Notes under the pieces: model-generated
What the model saw: only the letters and a program-made list of their open reading frames with translations
The model's database searches: none
Told to the model about the DNA's origin: nothing
Translations under genes and position numbers: made by a program
Part shown: positions 21,988-34,599 of the stretch, piece after piece
Layout: every line of letters starts with the position of its first letter
Position numbering within the stretch: the stretch's first letter is position 1
Assembly (NCBI GenBank): GCA_001599975.1
Contig: BCIO01000003.1
Coordinates: forward strand, 1,730,677 to 1,794,676
Direction of reading: 5' to 3'
From: Cystobasidiopsis lactophilus
Lineage: Eukaryota; Basidiomycota; Agaricostilbomycetes; Agaricostilbales; Chionosphaeraceae
DNA length: 64,000 bases

Positions 21988-23419
21988 ATGGCCGCGCTAG
22001 ACCTTGCATTTGGGCCAGGGCTCCTATTTGATTTGGTTGCTCTGGCTGTTGCCTTTTGGCTGTGGCGGCAAATCGCAGCGCGCAAGGGGGCAAAGGCCAA
22101 GCCTGAGACCAGCCTGCCAGTCGACAGCGGCTTGCCTCCCGCCGTGCGCCCAGACTTTGATCTCGCCCAAGTAGAACCCCTTCAGATCAGGCCATTCAAG
22201 CCAGTTTACCACATGAGCATGGGTGAGAGACTTTCTTACCGGCTGTTCTTTGGCTCAGGTGTGGATCGAGAGCAGGGATCATGGCATGTAGCTCGACCGA
22301 CGAGTTCTTGATCGACCGACTCTATGGCGAGCGCATCGAAGAACGCAAGCGGGTGCTAGCAGATCATCCCATTGTGGCCCGCGGGTCGCTGAAAGGCTCA
22401 AGGAGCGCGCTCGAAGAGCTCTACAGCTACGCACAACAGCGCATGGCCGCACGATATCCGCGCTACTTCACGATGGGCAGCAACCATTTCTGCAACCGGG
22501 TGTCGGGCGACGTCTTCCCTGTGTCAGCCCAACAGTTGACTCCCGAACAAATCCTGGAGAACCTCGGCTCCATCGTGGAGGATGACCTCCTCCTTCTGTC
22601 CGAGGAGAGGGACCCCAGCTCGCCATGTTATGGAGAGTACCGCCTGATGGCTTTTGTGGTGTGTGCTCCGGCCGGCTTCCGAACGGATCACAAGCTGGGG
22701 CTGGCCTTGAAAGACGTGTGGCCATTCCGCCGCTTCTATGCACTGCGCAGCTCATTCAGCCTCTTTGCCTTCTCTGCTCAGATCCATGGCCCTGTTCCCA
22801 TGTACAAAGAAAAGCTGCAGGTCGGCATGGACCGGTTCTTCGCCCGGCTGCCTGCCGGCAAGATTGTAAAGCGGCACAAGTGACGCGGTTTCTGCTGTGT
22901 TTGGAGCCCCCACACTCAAAACAGATAACGCAGCTGGTCGATCGCTACCCGACCTGATTTGTTCACGCCCGCTGGAAACCACCTCTACGACACCACCGAG
23001 GCCGTGGACCAGGTGTCGCCTGAGGTCGCGGCTGAATCGTTCATGCGCGTCGAACGGCAGGTGCTCCGCCGCCTCCCTGACTCGGGCGCCATTGTCTTCA
23101 GGCAAGTCTCGGGCACGCGAGGAGACGATCACTTGCTTACGGAAAGCACAGGTGCCGCTCTCTCGTTGATTCAGCCACGGGCTTGAGCTTATTCCGAACT
23201 GGCCAAAAGCGTCAAGACCTACCTTTATGAGCTCAGGGTGCTCAGAGACGAGGGCGTCGGCTCCGACTTGGCACTTGCGATCGGTGAGTGCCCGCGAGTG
23301 GCCAGCGGATGATTTGTTTTGAAGAACCGTCGAAAGCAGAGGGCTTGCCGCAAAAGCTTGCCCATTACAAAGCCCGCCCGCGTTGGGGTGAAGCGGTCAA
23401 GGATTACCTTCGGTCATGA
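21988..23419 (+). CDS. DUF3445 protein (heme-dependent oxidative N-demethylase-like)
   Basis: Exons 21988-22222, 22276-22879, 22934-23101, 23210-23283 and 23340-23419 give 386 aa. It starts with a membrane anchor (LLFDLVALAVAFWLWRQIA), then a DUF3445 core: RPFKPVYHMSMG, DEFLIDRLYGERIEERKRVL, VCAPAGFRTDHKLGLALKDV, FFARLPAGKIVKRHNWSI, DLFTPAGNHLYDTTE and SVKTYLYELRVL. Bacterial relatives are heme enzymes that demethylate dimethylamine; fungal members are uncharacterised, so the substrate is unknown. The third intron, 23102-23209, begins GCAAGT and is needed to join IVF to SVKTYL. Confidence 0.78.
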
Positions 23420-23777
23420 TCCCTAGAGATACGAAAGAAGTGGGACGGACGCCACCACTCAAGCCAACTGCGTCGAGTCCTTTGTCGCAGGGGCGTCTCT
23501 CCACAGGCCCCGCTCCTATGCCATGCAACTGAAAAAGCCATCGCGTGGCCTTATATCTGTATTAAATGTAGAAAGAGGTTTGAGAACTCAGATCAGCGCC
23601 TAGGGACGAAGGGGGGCAAGAGTCGAGAGTGAGAGTGGCAAGTCAGACCTTGCTCCTGTTCCGTCACCCGCAGCTGCAAAGTGCAAGGCTCCCACCACTA
23701 CGACTGGATGTGCCTGCTTCATACTTTAACGCTCGCCATGTTGTAGACAACAGAACGTTGCGACCCCCGGCTCCAGA
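23420..23777. other. Intergenic region upstream of TSC1
   Basis: About 360 bp, with no coding, RNA or repeat signal recognised. Confidence 0.35.
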
Positions 23778-26603
23778 ATGACAAGCGCAAGAGAATTCTC
23801 AAAGGCGCTGCGGTCCGCCTTTGCACACGACAGCTTCTATCCCGACCTGCAGCCCACACCAACTCTGATCGAGACTGTGGACCAGTATCTGACAGCGCCA
23901 GGCAAAGAGGACGACTTGAGCAGGGTGCTGGACGCTGTCGAAGAGGTGTCCACCGAAGTTGGCGGCCAGCACTCGGGTGCGGACAATGGCAAGCTGTCGG
24001 CTTGGATCATCACCGCAGCTCGCATCTGCACCGGTCTAACTCAGCTGAAGCCCACCTCAAGCCTCACGGATGCGCTGTGGACTGGTTTGGTGGCACCGGC
24101 TTTGTTGCAAGGCCCATCGCCTGGCTTCGCTTTAGGCAGAGAGGCCGCCAAAGCTGCGCGGACGTTGTGTGTTTGGTGCCTGACGTCTGCCCCGGATGCA
24201 AGCCCAACCGAGCTTACGGCTGCTGAACGGGCGCTGTTCGAGGCCCACCTACAAGCGGCCTCCGGGTCTGCCGCGGGGCCACAGCGAGGCAGCAATGCCA
24301 CCCAGAACTTGGAGGAAGTCATGGGCGCTATCGCCAAGGTCAAATCGAAGGTGCGCTGAGCTATCGCCCGCCGCAAATTGCCTGTTGAGACCAGTCCTTC
24401 TCCTCCCCCTGTTTCAGGCTTTCTTCGGCCAGTGTGCAGCAACAATTGCCTCTAGCTCGCAGCATCGCCTTGCCACTTTACATCTGGTGTCGTCCATCCT
24501 GGCCACTCAGAGGGCCAACTTTGGGCCGGCTATCGTGGCGTCCGGCCTTGCCAATCACCTCATCTTGGGCCTGCTGGTCGAGCTCGACTTTGATGTCCTG
24601 CATGCAGCTTTATCGCTCCTGCTCGCAGTCATCAGCCGCATCGCGTTAAGCGTGCCCGATTTGCTCCCCCAGCTGTTAGCCGCTTACTCGAGGCTGTTGG
24701 CTGTGGCAATCGACCACCGGACGGGGGCGGCCAATGGCGACGATTCCGAGCCCCTGACACTTCCAGAGCTGGTACAGGGCGTGCGCTGGGCGCAAGCAGC
24801 GCTTCCAGGCGCTGCTGGTGCATCGCCTGTTCGCTCTGCATCCACCCTCAACCTCCGCGAGCTCTTCAGCCACCTGTACGGCCTAGTGCCCTGCAACTTT
24901 TGCGAATTTTTGAAGTCGCCTGTGCCTTACCTCCAAAACTCCGCCTGGTCATCGCCGTTCAAGTCTGGCATCGACGAACCCGTTTTAGGCCTCCATAGCG
25001 TAGCGCTTCAGTCCAACGTAGGTCTACCGCCTCAAAGGTCGCGCAGATTCTTTCAAGCTCATACCATTCCCATTTGCCGCCAAGGTCTTTTTAACGCTGC
25101 ATGGGGTCCAGCCGTCTCTGATCACCTCGAACGCCACCGATGAGCTGGCCAACTTTGCCCAAAACTGGGCGCATGTCGATCCGGCTACAATCGTTGATCG
25201 CTGCGAGGCGCTTTACCTAGGCCATGCCGGCTCGCCGACCGATGCCCTCAACCGGACCTACTCGCTGTCCAGCAGAGGGACCGGCCGCCCACTCGAGACT
25301 ACAACGACGTCGCGCTCGCCTTCTCTCGCGGGAAAGGTCAGTGTGAGGGTCAGAGCGCGTCAGTGAAGATCGCTGAACATCCTTTCTGTTAAACTTGACC
25401 AGATATCGGATCCACGCTCTGTGGGCAGCAGTCCCCAGCGGTCCAATTCGAACAGCGCCCGTGCATTCCTGCCTCTTCTCCCAAGCTCCACGTTACCGCA
25501 AGAGCCCCAGGTCGGACTGGAACAGCAATTGGTGCGCGAGATCCAGCGCCTAAACGTGGAACTCCAAATCGAATCGTACTTCAAAACCTTACACCACCAA
25601 AGCATGGGCGTTGTGCACCGTCAGATCGTGCGGGACACGGGCCACGAAGCGGAACGCCAGAATCTGGTGGGCTCCTGCACTGGCATGCCTTCTGCCCGGG
25701 TTGTTCTGACGGCTCGCGATTTGCATCGTCATGCAGTACCAGACTGTCAAGTATTTGCGCAATCAAACTTCGGAGCGCCAGCAGCAACTGGACCGCCAAC
25801 GGGCTGAAGCTAGTGCCACCCGTTCGTCGCACATGCAGTGGGAAAACGAGTTGCGAGGCAGGGCTAAGCTGCTCAAGGAAGAGAAGAGGATACTGCGCTC
25901 TGAGAAAGAGACATTGGAAAGACAGCTTTCAGAGGCAAGGCACCAGCTTGGGGCGCAGTCGCAGCAGCTGGAAGAGCTTGGATCAAGGCAGGCACTCTTT
26001 CGCTCCACTTGGACGTTTGATGATAGACTGACGCGTGCGTGCCTTCAGGGTCTTTGATCTGGCCTCTCAAGCGGAGATGGACAAGGCCAGTCTGGCGCGG
26101 CTTACTGAGTTGGACGCCACCGTCAGCCGCCTAAGCCAAGCCTTGTTGATTTGGCAAGTTGTTGCCTCTATCTATAAGCGTTGAGCTCACCCTTGATCGC
26201 GCGCAGGTCGCAAGACATGGCCGCCTACCGCTGCGCCACCATTGACATTGAGCACGAGCGCAGCGAGTCCCAAAAAGCTGCCCAAATCAGCGCAGCTCTG
26301 CGCGAAGAACTGCACAGAGCCCATCAGCTGCTGAAAGACAAGGCGGACGAAGCGGCTACAATTGGGCAGCAACTGGCGGCTGCCAAACGTCGCCTCCAAA
26401 AGGTGGACGCCGCCGCAGTCTTCCCGCGCACCCTGCCAGAAGTGTCTTACGAGCAACTTCGGCAGGAGCTCTTTGCTCTACAGAGTCGTTACAAGGCACT
26501 GCTCGAGCAGGCTTTGCCACAGAGGGTGCAGCAGCAACTGCCGACCGACGAGCTTCAAGCTGGGAGCAGTGCGACCGAGGAAGGGCCTGCTTTGCACGAC
26601 TAG
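23778..26603 (+). CDS. TSC1: Hamartin (TSC1) homologue
   Basis: Exons 23778-24350, 24418-24981, 25022-25336, 25403-25666, 25737-25987, 26049-26153 and 26207-26603 give about 822 aa. The N-terminal half is a helical-repeat domain containing QHRLATLHLVSSILATQR and the hamartin signature LFSHLYGLVPCNFCEFLKSP. The C-terminal third is a long coiled coil (REIQRLNVELQIESYFKTLH onward). Tsc1 stabilises the Tsc2 GAP that switches off Rheb and TORC1; here it indicates a metazoan/fission-yeast-style nutrient brake. Two consecutive introns have GC donors: 25988-26048 (GCAGGC) and 26154-26206 (GCAAGT). The short intron 24982-25021 has a weak donor but restores the frame to VYRLKGRADSF. Confidence 0.82.
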
Positions 26604-26715
26604 GTCTTATACCTACTAATAATAAACACCGCTCGTGACCCAGGAGCTTTGCAAGGCTCCGAGCGGTAGCCAACCCGGCTTCCTTCCCTGGACTCATACA
26701 ACCATAAAAATTTCT

Positions 26716-28186
26716 ATGTCTACTCCTTCGGAACAAGCAGAGGCGTCCACGTCGACGTTTGCGGCGCTGGGTATCAATGAGCCTCTCTGTGAAGCGTGCG
26801 CCAAGCTCGGGTTCACCAAACCAACGCCCATTCAGCAAGAGGCCATCCCATTTGCGTTGCAGGACCGAGATATCATCGGCTTGGCTCAAACCGGTTCGGG
26901 CAAGACGGCCGCATTTGCCCTGCCAATCTTGCAGTCACTTTGGGAAAAGCCCCAGCCGTTCTTTGCATGCGTTTTGGCGCCGACGAGGTTGGTCTTGGGA
27001 CCTGACTTGCTACCTGCTTTTTTTTCTGAATCATCTCGACGGCACTCGACAGGGAATTGGCCTACCAGATATCTGAACAGTTCACAGCGCTGGGTTCGAC
27101 CATTGGGGTACGGTGTGCGGTCTTGGTGGGCGGAATGGATATGATGGCGCAGTCGATTGCTTTGTCGAAGCGGCCTCACATTGTGGTGGCCACCCCTGGC
27201 CGCTTGGAAGATCATTTGGCCAACACCAAGGGCTTTTCGTTGCGCAGCTTGTGCTATTTGGTGGGCTGCCGTGCTCATTGGCCAGCCCGGAGTCGCCGAA
27301 CTGACGTTGGGCCTGGCCTGTACAGGTGCTCGACGAAGCCGATCGGCTGCTGGACATGGACTTTGGCCCGGTGATCGACAAGATTCTGAAGGTTATCCCG
27401 CGGGAAAGGCGGACCTTCCTGTTCTCGGCGACCATGACCACCAAAGTGGCCAAGCTGCAGCGGGCCTCTCTTTCCAACCCCATCAAGGTCGAGGTGTCGA
27501 GCAAATACTCCACTGTGGACGCTTTGTTGCAGCACTACCTATTCATGCCATTCGCCCAAAAGGACGCCTTCTTCGTCTACCTCATCAACGAGCTATCGGG
27601 CCACACCTGCATTGTCTTTGTCCGCACCGTCAATGATGCGCAACGCTTGTCCATCATGCTTCGCCTCCTCGGCTTCCAGGCTATTCCGCTGCATGGCCAG
27701 CTCAGCCAGTCGCACCGGCTGGGCGCGCTCAACAAGTTCAAGTCGGGCGGGCGGTCGATCTTGGTTGCCACAGATGTCGCCTCGCGCGGCCTTGACATCC
27801 CCGCCGTCGACTACGTCGTCAACTACGACATCCCGTCAAACTCCAAGGACTACATCCACCGAGTGGGGCGCACTGCCCGGGCCGGGCGCGCTGGCAAGAG
27901 CGTTACTCTTGTTTCGCAGTACGATGTCGAGCTGCTGCAGCGCATCGAGGCTGTCATAGGCAAGAAAATGGCCGAATTTCCCCATGACAAGGACGCCATT
28001 TCCTTGTTGCTCGAGCGGGTGGGCGAAGCACAGAGAGAGGCGGCGAAGGAGATGCGCGACTCCATGCAGGAGAAAGGCGGCGCACGGCGCAAGAAGCATG
28101 GCCGGGCTAACGATCAGGACGACCAAGACGGCGAGGAGGAGGCTGCAGCTCCTGCGCACAAGAAGAAGCGCCACAGCAAGCGTTAG
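26716..28186 (+). CDS. RRP3: DEAD-box RNA helicase Rrp3/DDX47
   Basis: Three exons (26716-26987, 27053-27260, 27326-28186) give 446 aa. The motif set is complete: [11 protein letters not shown] (Q), AQTGSGKT (I), PTRELAYQ (Ia), TPGRLEDHL (Ib), [12 protein letters not shown] (II), FSATMTTKV (III), [20 protein letters not shown] and [14 protein letters not shown] (VI). LDMDF after DEAD and the AEFPHDKD tail region are typical of Rrp3, which acts in 18S rRNA maturation. The C-terminus is a Lys/Glu-rich nucleolar tail. Confidence 0.92.
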
Positions 28187-28309
28187 AGGTCCGAACGTGA
28201 AGCCGTCTGCTTGTATCCATAGCATCCTCTTGCATCCCAGGCGTCGTGGGCCACGGGAGGCATCTTAAAAGTCGTGGGCCATAGCAGTCACCGTGGGCTT
28301 ACCTTCATA

Positions 28310-28386
28310 TTGCTTGACCTGCAGCGGCCACAACGGGCAAAGCAGGTGTCCAATTTATTTTTTGGACAGACTGTCCAATCGTATGG
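28310..28386 (+). repeat. Left copy of a 77-bp inverted repeat
   Basis: Aligned without gaps to the reverse complement of 29402-29478, about three quarters of the positions match. It contains a perfect 17-bp odd palindrome, TTGGACAGACTGTCCAA, at 28362-28378. It lies downstream of RRP3. Confidence 0.7.
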
Positions 28387-28499
28387 TGACTTCTGGGACT
28401 TCCGTCTAACATTGTGGCAAAAGTATGAGCATGAATAAGCATGACTATCCCCAGCGGCACCCAGCGACCCAGGGCCATATGCTGGTACGGCGAGCTTCA

Positions 28500-29330
28500 A
28501 AAGCGCCACTTCTTGAGAATCTCGTTTTCCCTTCCGATAGGAAGGCACCCTCTCTTCAATTGATCGGACGTTAATAAACTGATACTGAGCGTAGATTGGG
28601 CGCCTCCTGAAGTCGCGTTCATGGAAAGAAGGCCCATCCAGTCAGCAAGATCGAACGAACCAGTCTGCGACGGTTTACTCACAATCGCTCTGCTACCGGG
28701 CAAGACGACACTTGAGTAGTCCTCAGCTCTTGTGCCTGCTAGTAATGAGGTCATTGGGGGCGACGCCTGCTGCTGGGGCGGACTCTTCAGCCACACCCAA
28801 CGTCTCTTCAGCCACCTGTTCGTCAGCGTACAGATCTGGGTTCGGCACGTCTTTGAATCGGGAAGGTGGCTAGATCTTGTCTGCTGCTTGGGAGCGAAGG
28901 TAGTCCTGCAAGCCGCGCCCAGGTAGCTGGTGGCGTTGAGTGAAGAGAATATTGAGGGGCGCAGAGCCAGAGCAATCATAAATCGGCCAAGTTGTGTTGT
29001 CATTTCGTTCAAGTAGGTGCCAGAACAAGCTCAAGGCACAAGGAACAGCAAATTGGGCCTCTGTAGATGTACAGACGCCGTACCTCAATCAGGAAGGCCG
29101 AGCATTTCAGCTTTTGGATGAAGACCAGCAACGCGGACTTGACGGGAATCATTCTCGACACCGTGAGGTAGATTATTCATTACGCAGAGCTCAATCAAAA
29201 GGAAATTGCGTTCTATAGACCGAAGGCTGCAGGGCAAGTTGTCACGTCTAATACTAGCAGGTTGGACGGCGTGGTGGACCAAAACGACGCCAGCAGACAC
29301 CGGAGAACTTCAGGAGCTGCGAGTGATGAG
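28500..29330 (-). other. Unresolved minus-strand coding candidate between the inverted repeats
   Basis: Several minus-strand stretches look coding but I could not join them with confidence. One (about 29080-29160) reads SRMIPVKSALLVFIQKLKCS. One (about 28880-29000) starts MTTQLGRFMIALALRPSIF and could be a mitochondrial presequence. One (about 28750-28860) is acidic: DVPNPDLYADEQVAEETL. One (about 28500-28620) reads RRPIYAQYQFINVRSIEER. Plausible GT and AG sites separate them. I do not recognise a family. It could be a small multi-exon mitochondrial protein gene, or passenger sequence of whatever created the flanking repeats. Confidence 0.3.
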
Positions 29331-29401
29331 TTCGTGCCAGGAAGTGTTAAGCTAGAGCACGGGTCAGGTGCAAAAGATTTTGGGCATTGGACAGCTGGGC
29401 T

Positions 29402-29478
29402 GCACGTGATTGGACAGCCTGTCCAAAACTTTTTTTGGACATGTGGTTTGCCCCTTGTGGGCGATGCAGCATGAGCAA
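29402..29478 (-). repeat. Right copy of the 77-bp inverted repeat, overlapping the RAD1 start
   Basis: This is the inverted partner of 28310-28386. It includes the 17-bp palindrome TTGGACAGCCTGTCCAA at 29410-29426 and covers the RAD1 start codon at 29464. I see no target-site duplication outside the pair. Confidence 0.7.
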
Positions 29479-30834
29479 CTGGTTTTCGCGCAGGCATCTG
29501 ACGCGCGCAACATTACTCTTTTGCTTAGAGCCGTCCACTTCTCCAAGGTTCGCATTGCAGCTGGCGCCACAGAACTTTCGAACGCTGATGTTCGAGTGGA
29601 TCCCAGAGGGCTCTGTTCACCTTCACCGAAGCTGGGCTCCAGGTCTTTACCATCTCTGGGCCTTCTGTTCAAGGTCAGGCACATCAGCTGTCTCGGGACC
29701 TCCGTCGTTTGCCAACGCTGGCTCCCTACAGCGATCGCCTATGTCCCTGCCTCCATCTTCTCCACTTACAACATCAAGGAAATGACCCCTGCTCTCCACC
29801 AGAGCTTCTCCCAGTCAGGATCTAGCCAAGATGCAACGTCCAGCTGCAGCATCGAGGTCCATTTTGACATGCTCATGCAATGCCTGGACATATTCAGTGG
29901 CGATGTCCCCAGGAAGTACAAAGCTTCGATGGATTTTGACGATCTGGAGGAAGATCGGACTACGGCCTTGGACCGCGCATCCAAGAAATCGACGACAACC
30001 ACGTTGCGGCTTACGCTGGCGGCGATGGGCGAGCCCTTGGTGGTTCTGTAGGTCCCTCGGCTTTGTATGGTGGGTCCTTCAGAGCTGACGGCGTTGAGAA
30101 TGCTAGCCTTGAAGAAGGAGGCGTCGTCACCCGCTGCGAGCTCACGACCTATGAACCCGACGTGCCGGAAAGTCTGCCGTTCGATGAAGGGGCCGGCTTC
30201 CAAAAGCTCATCATGAAGTCGGAACTGCTGCACGACACCTTCAAAGAGTTTGACAAAGGCTGCGGGTCCATCACGATGGCCTTTCACCCCGCCACCGATG
30301 GCGCACTTGGGCTGTTCAGGGTCAAGGCCAATGCCCCTTCGGGCGATTCCGAAGTGCGTTCGACTCGGTAGAACTCCTGAAGTATGCACGGCGAGTCGTT
30401 GATGCCATGCTGCAGATGGAGATTCCGTCGGAGCGAGAGCAAGTCGAGCTGTTTGAGTGCACTGACGCTGTTTCGAATGTGTATGTTTGTTTCCCATCGC
30501 GTCGTCTAGCATTCGAAAATATCAGTCACTGCAGCTATGGCTTCGGAAGTCTCAAACACTGTTTTGCGGCCTTGCAAGCTAGCTCCAAGACGGTGAGATC
30601 GACTGTCCCAGCTATGGTACACCTCGAATACTGGCTGAACGATGCGCGCAGAGCATTCGCATAGACAGCAGCGGCATACTTTCGATGCAGTTCATGCTCC
30701 CTTTGGCCAAGGAACGCGGCAAAACGCATCCGGACCCTGGCTTCGTCGAGTTTCTGGTGAGCCCCTCCTCTCGAAGGCTCACGCTCTCTTTTAGGTTTTC
30801 AACACTACAGCTGTTGCCAAGGAGCGAAGTCTGA
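29464..30834 (+). CDS. RAD1: 9-1-1 checkpoint clamp subunit Rad1
   Basis: Eight exons (29464-29547, 29607-29673, 29732-30047, 30107-30353, 30416-30480, 30535-30592, 30652-30756, 30811-30834) give about 321 aa. Family landmarks are RNITLLLRAVHFSK, FTEAGLQVFT, AYVPASIFSTYN, LLEEGGVVTRCELTTYEP, KLIMKSELLHDTFKEFD, KTSIRIDSSGILSMQF and a VEFL ending. Rad1 joins Rad9 and Hus1 in the PCNA-like clamp that activates ATR/Mec1 after DNA damage. The last exon could instead begin at 30795 and end TAA about 18 bp later; the 30811 acceptor gives the more typical ending. The start codon sits inside the right copy of the inverted repeat. Confidence 0.82.
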
Positions 30835-31004
30835 CGCATTTTGGGCCATAACCTTTAGACGGACGCTGGAAGAATGCGGGAGGGAGATTTTCGGAAATGC
30901 ATAGAGGCTGCTCCTCGACTGTAGTCCCTGTGCAGAGAGCAGCACGAATCCCACGAGTCCGCAGCCCAATTTTTGAGGTTGTCGCATTCTGGCAGTGCCA
31001 ACAT

Positions 31005-31907
<903 letters not shown>

Positions 31908-32099
31908 GCTGGTGCTTGGTCGAGTCGCTGATGCGGAGCAAGGATACGAGCACTTGACCCTTCACCTCAGACAGCCACGAGACCTGCGGCGACCCTGGCT
32001 CGCCGTTGTCCTTCGACGCTGCACATCACACCACAAATATAAGAACCCGCAGCGGGCCAGTTTGTACCTTCGCCGCTTCTCACGGCCGCCACTGCAAGC

Positions 32100-34223
32100 A
32101 TGGCTTCGCAAAATTCGGATGCCGCCGCCACAACGCTGAAAACGTCCCAGCGGTCCAAAGGGCAATTGAAGAAGCTCAAGAAGAAGGCGAAGAAGCAGGG
32201 CGTCTTGACCGATAGCGAGGTATCGACCGACAGCGAGATGACAGACCATAGTAGCTCCCGCCAGGTGCGCTTCTCGTCCGTGTCCTGGCCCAATCCACCT
32301 TTTCTGACGCGCGCCCCACCGCAGGCCAGCGTCCAGCCCTCGCTGGTGGACGAGATCCTGTCTGAGGTCGGCGACAACGAATCGGCCCTAGATGGCGCCG
32401 GGTACGCTGCTTTCAAGGACGTCTTCGACAAGTTTAAGACCGATCTCGCCGAGGCCGAGGTGAGCGCTTGCATTGGCCCGCAAAGCCCCTGTACTGGAAG
32501 CGACGCTCACTCCGTCCCGTCAGACCGCTACGGAAGCCAAAGACGAACCTCAAAAGGGCGAAATCATCTACTCAGACGAGGACGCTTCGTCCGAAGGCTC
32601 AGATCAAGAGGCGGCGCCTGTTTCAAAGCGCAAACAACGCAAGCTCAACAGGCTTTCCGTCGCTGAATTGAAGCGCATCGTCAAGCGCCCGGAGCTGGTG
32701 GAGTGGGTCGACGTGACGGCGCAAGACCCCCGCCTGCTGGTCTGCCTGAAAGCCTACCGCAATGCCGTTCCGATTCCTCAGCACTGGGCCGCCAAGCGTG
32801 ACTACCTCCAGAGCAAGCGCGGGCTGGAAAAGCCTCCTTTTCAGCTGCCCTCGTACATCGCCGACACGGGGATCGCCACCCAGCGCGACGCCATCAAGGA
32901 GAAAGAAGCTGAGCAGTCGCTCAAGCAGAAGACCCGCGAGCGCGTCCAACCGAAAATGGGCAAGATGGACATCGACTACCAAAAACTGCACGACGCCTTT
33001 TTTAAGTACCAGACGGCGCCCAAGATGACTGCCTTCGGCGAGATGTACTACGAGGGCAAAGAGTTTGAGACGGACCTGCGCAACAAGCGGCCCGGCGAGC
33101 TGTCCAAAGACCTCATCGAGGCCCTTTCCATCCCCCCGTTGGCGCCGCCGCCTTGGCTGATCGCCATGCAGCGCTACGGCCCTCCGCCGTCGTACCCGCA
33201 CTTGAAGATTGCTGGGCTCAACGCGCCAATTCCCGATGGTGCGCAATGGGGCTATCATCCAGGAGGCTGGGGCAAGCCGCCGGTGGACGAGTTCATGCGT
33301 CCTCTATACGGTGATGTCTTCGGGTCCAACGCTGCTGATGAAGCTACAGATGGGCAGGTGAGCGAGCTGCCGGGCTGTGTCTGACCGGGACAGAAGCTCA
33401 GTGTCTATGCCTTCCCTCGCACACAGAATGGCGAACCTATTGAGCGCAACACTTGGGGCGAACTTGAATATGGTGGGCTCTTGTTTCTGATGTGCCGTCT
33501 ACATGGCTTAGCTCATTGAACACTGCTTGCAGACGAGGAGGAGGAGGAGGAAGAGGAAGAGGAGGAAGACGAGGAGGAGGAAGAGTCGCGCGACGTGGAC
33601 ATGGCCGGCGCCCAGACACCATCTGGCTTGGCCACGCCTTCTGGACTGGCTTCGGTTGCCTCGACCGTGCCCAGTGGCATGGAGACGCCAGATTTTATGG
33701 ACTTGCGTAAGCGGCGTGAAGGCATTGAGTCGGTCGACCCCAACGAACGCAGGGAGCTCTACAAGGTCGTCCAAGAGCGGAAAACCGACCAACGTGGCTT
33801 CCTTGGCTCGGAGCGGGCCTACGAGCTGGATGGACTTACGCAAAAAGCGCCATTGCTTGGCCCCGAGGAGTCGCGGGGCCGCAGTAAGGTGCGCCATTTG
33901 CGGCGGCAGTAACGCCGGACGCATGCTGACAGGGGTTCGCAGAGGAAGCAACAGGGCGATGTCGACGTCGCGCTGGATGCGTCCGAGCTGGAGGGCCTTT
34001 CCCAAAGCGAGATCAAGCGCCGCTATGAGCAGTCGCGCAAAGGGGCAGCGGGCTCTGCAGGGGTCGCAGGCAGAGAAGATTTGAGCGACGTCGTGGCGCA
34101 AGAGTCGGCTAAGCGTAAGTGCTCTCTTCGCGAGCGACGCCGATTGCAGACAGGCAAACTGAGTCTTTGCTTGCAGGAGCCAAACGGGCCCAGGGCAAAG
34201 AGCGAGACTCGTTCAAGTTTTGA
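32100..34223 (+). CDS. CUS1: Splicing factor 3b subunit 2 (SAP145/Cus1)
   Basis: Seven exons (32100-32264, 32325-32459, 32524-33357, 33427-33472, 33533-33888, 33943-34114, 34177-34223) give about 584 aa. The DUF382 region has LVEWVDVTAQDPRLLVCLKA and PIPQHWAAKRDYLQSKRGLE; the PSP domain has PPWLIAMQRYGPPPSYPHLK and WGYHPGGWGKPPVDEF. The protein tethers U2 snRNP at the branch site. A pure Glu/Asp run of about 17 residues begins at exon 5 (33533). Exon 4 may start about 33 bp earlier (acceptor at 33393), adding 11 residues. It is shorter at the N-terminus than the human protein. Confidence 0.9.
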
Positions 34224-34599
34224 GCCCCTTCACAGGATTGTCGGAAGGAGGAAAACGACGTGTTCAAGACAAGAGGAGTGCTGGAAGGACGAAAACGATC
34301 TGTTCAAGATGCTGTGGCCAACCTCGAAATCAAGAAGAGGAGCGGTCACAGTCGGCTTGTTGTCGGGTACCTGTGTTGTGGAATAGCAGATGAATGATAT
34401 GGAGTCGAGTACCACGAAGAGCGCCATCACCGCAAGTGGTTATTGCGAGAAATGCCTGTGTGCACAGCCAAAGGAGCAATCTCTTTCTCGCCATTCGACC
34501 AATTCATCTCGGAGCGGCTTCTGGCACGCTGTTGTAGTGGCCTGCGCTCTATACTTTCGCCGCACCAGTGACAAGATCCACAGTCTTGACATTCGAACA
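34224..34599. other. Intergenic region upstream of gamma-tubulin
   Basis: About 375 bp, with no recognised feature. Confidence 0.35.

Noticed and set aside
28310-29478. Complete DNA transposon
   Set aside because: The inverted repeats are only about 74% alike, no target-site duplication is visible and no transposase frame lies between them, so I report only the repeats.
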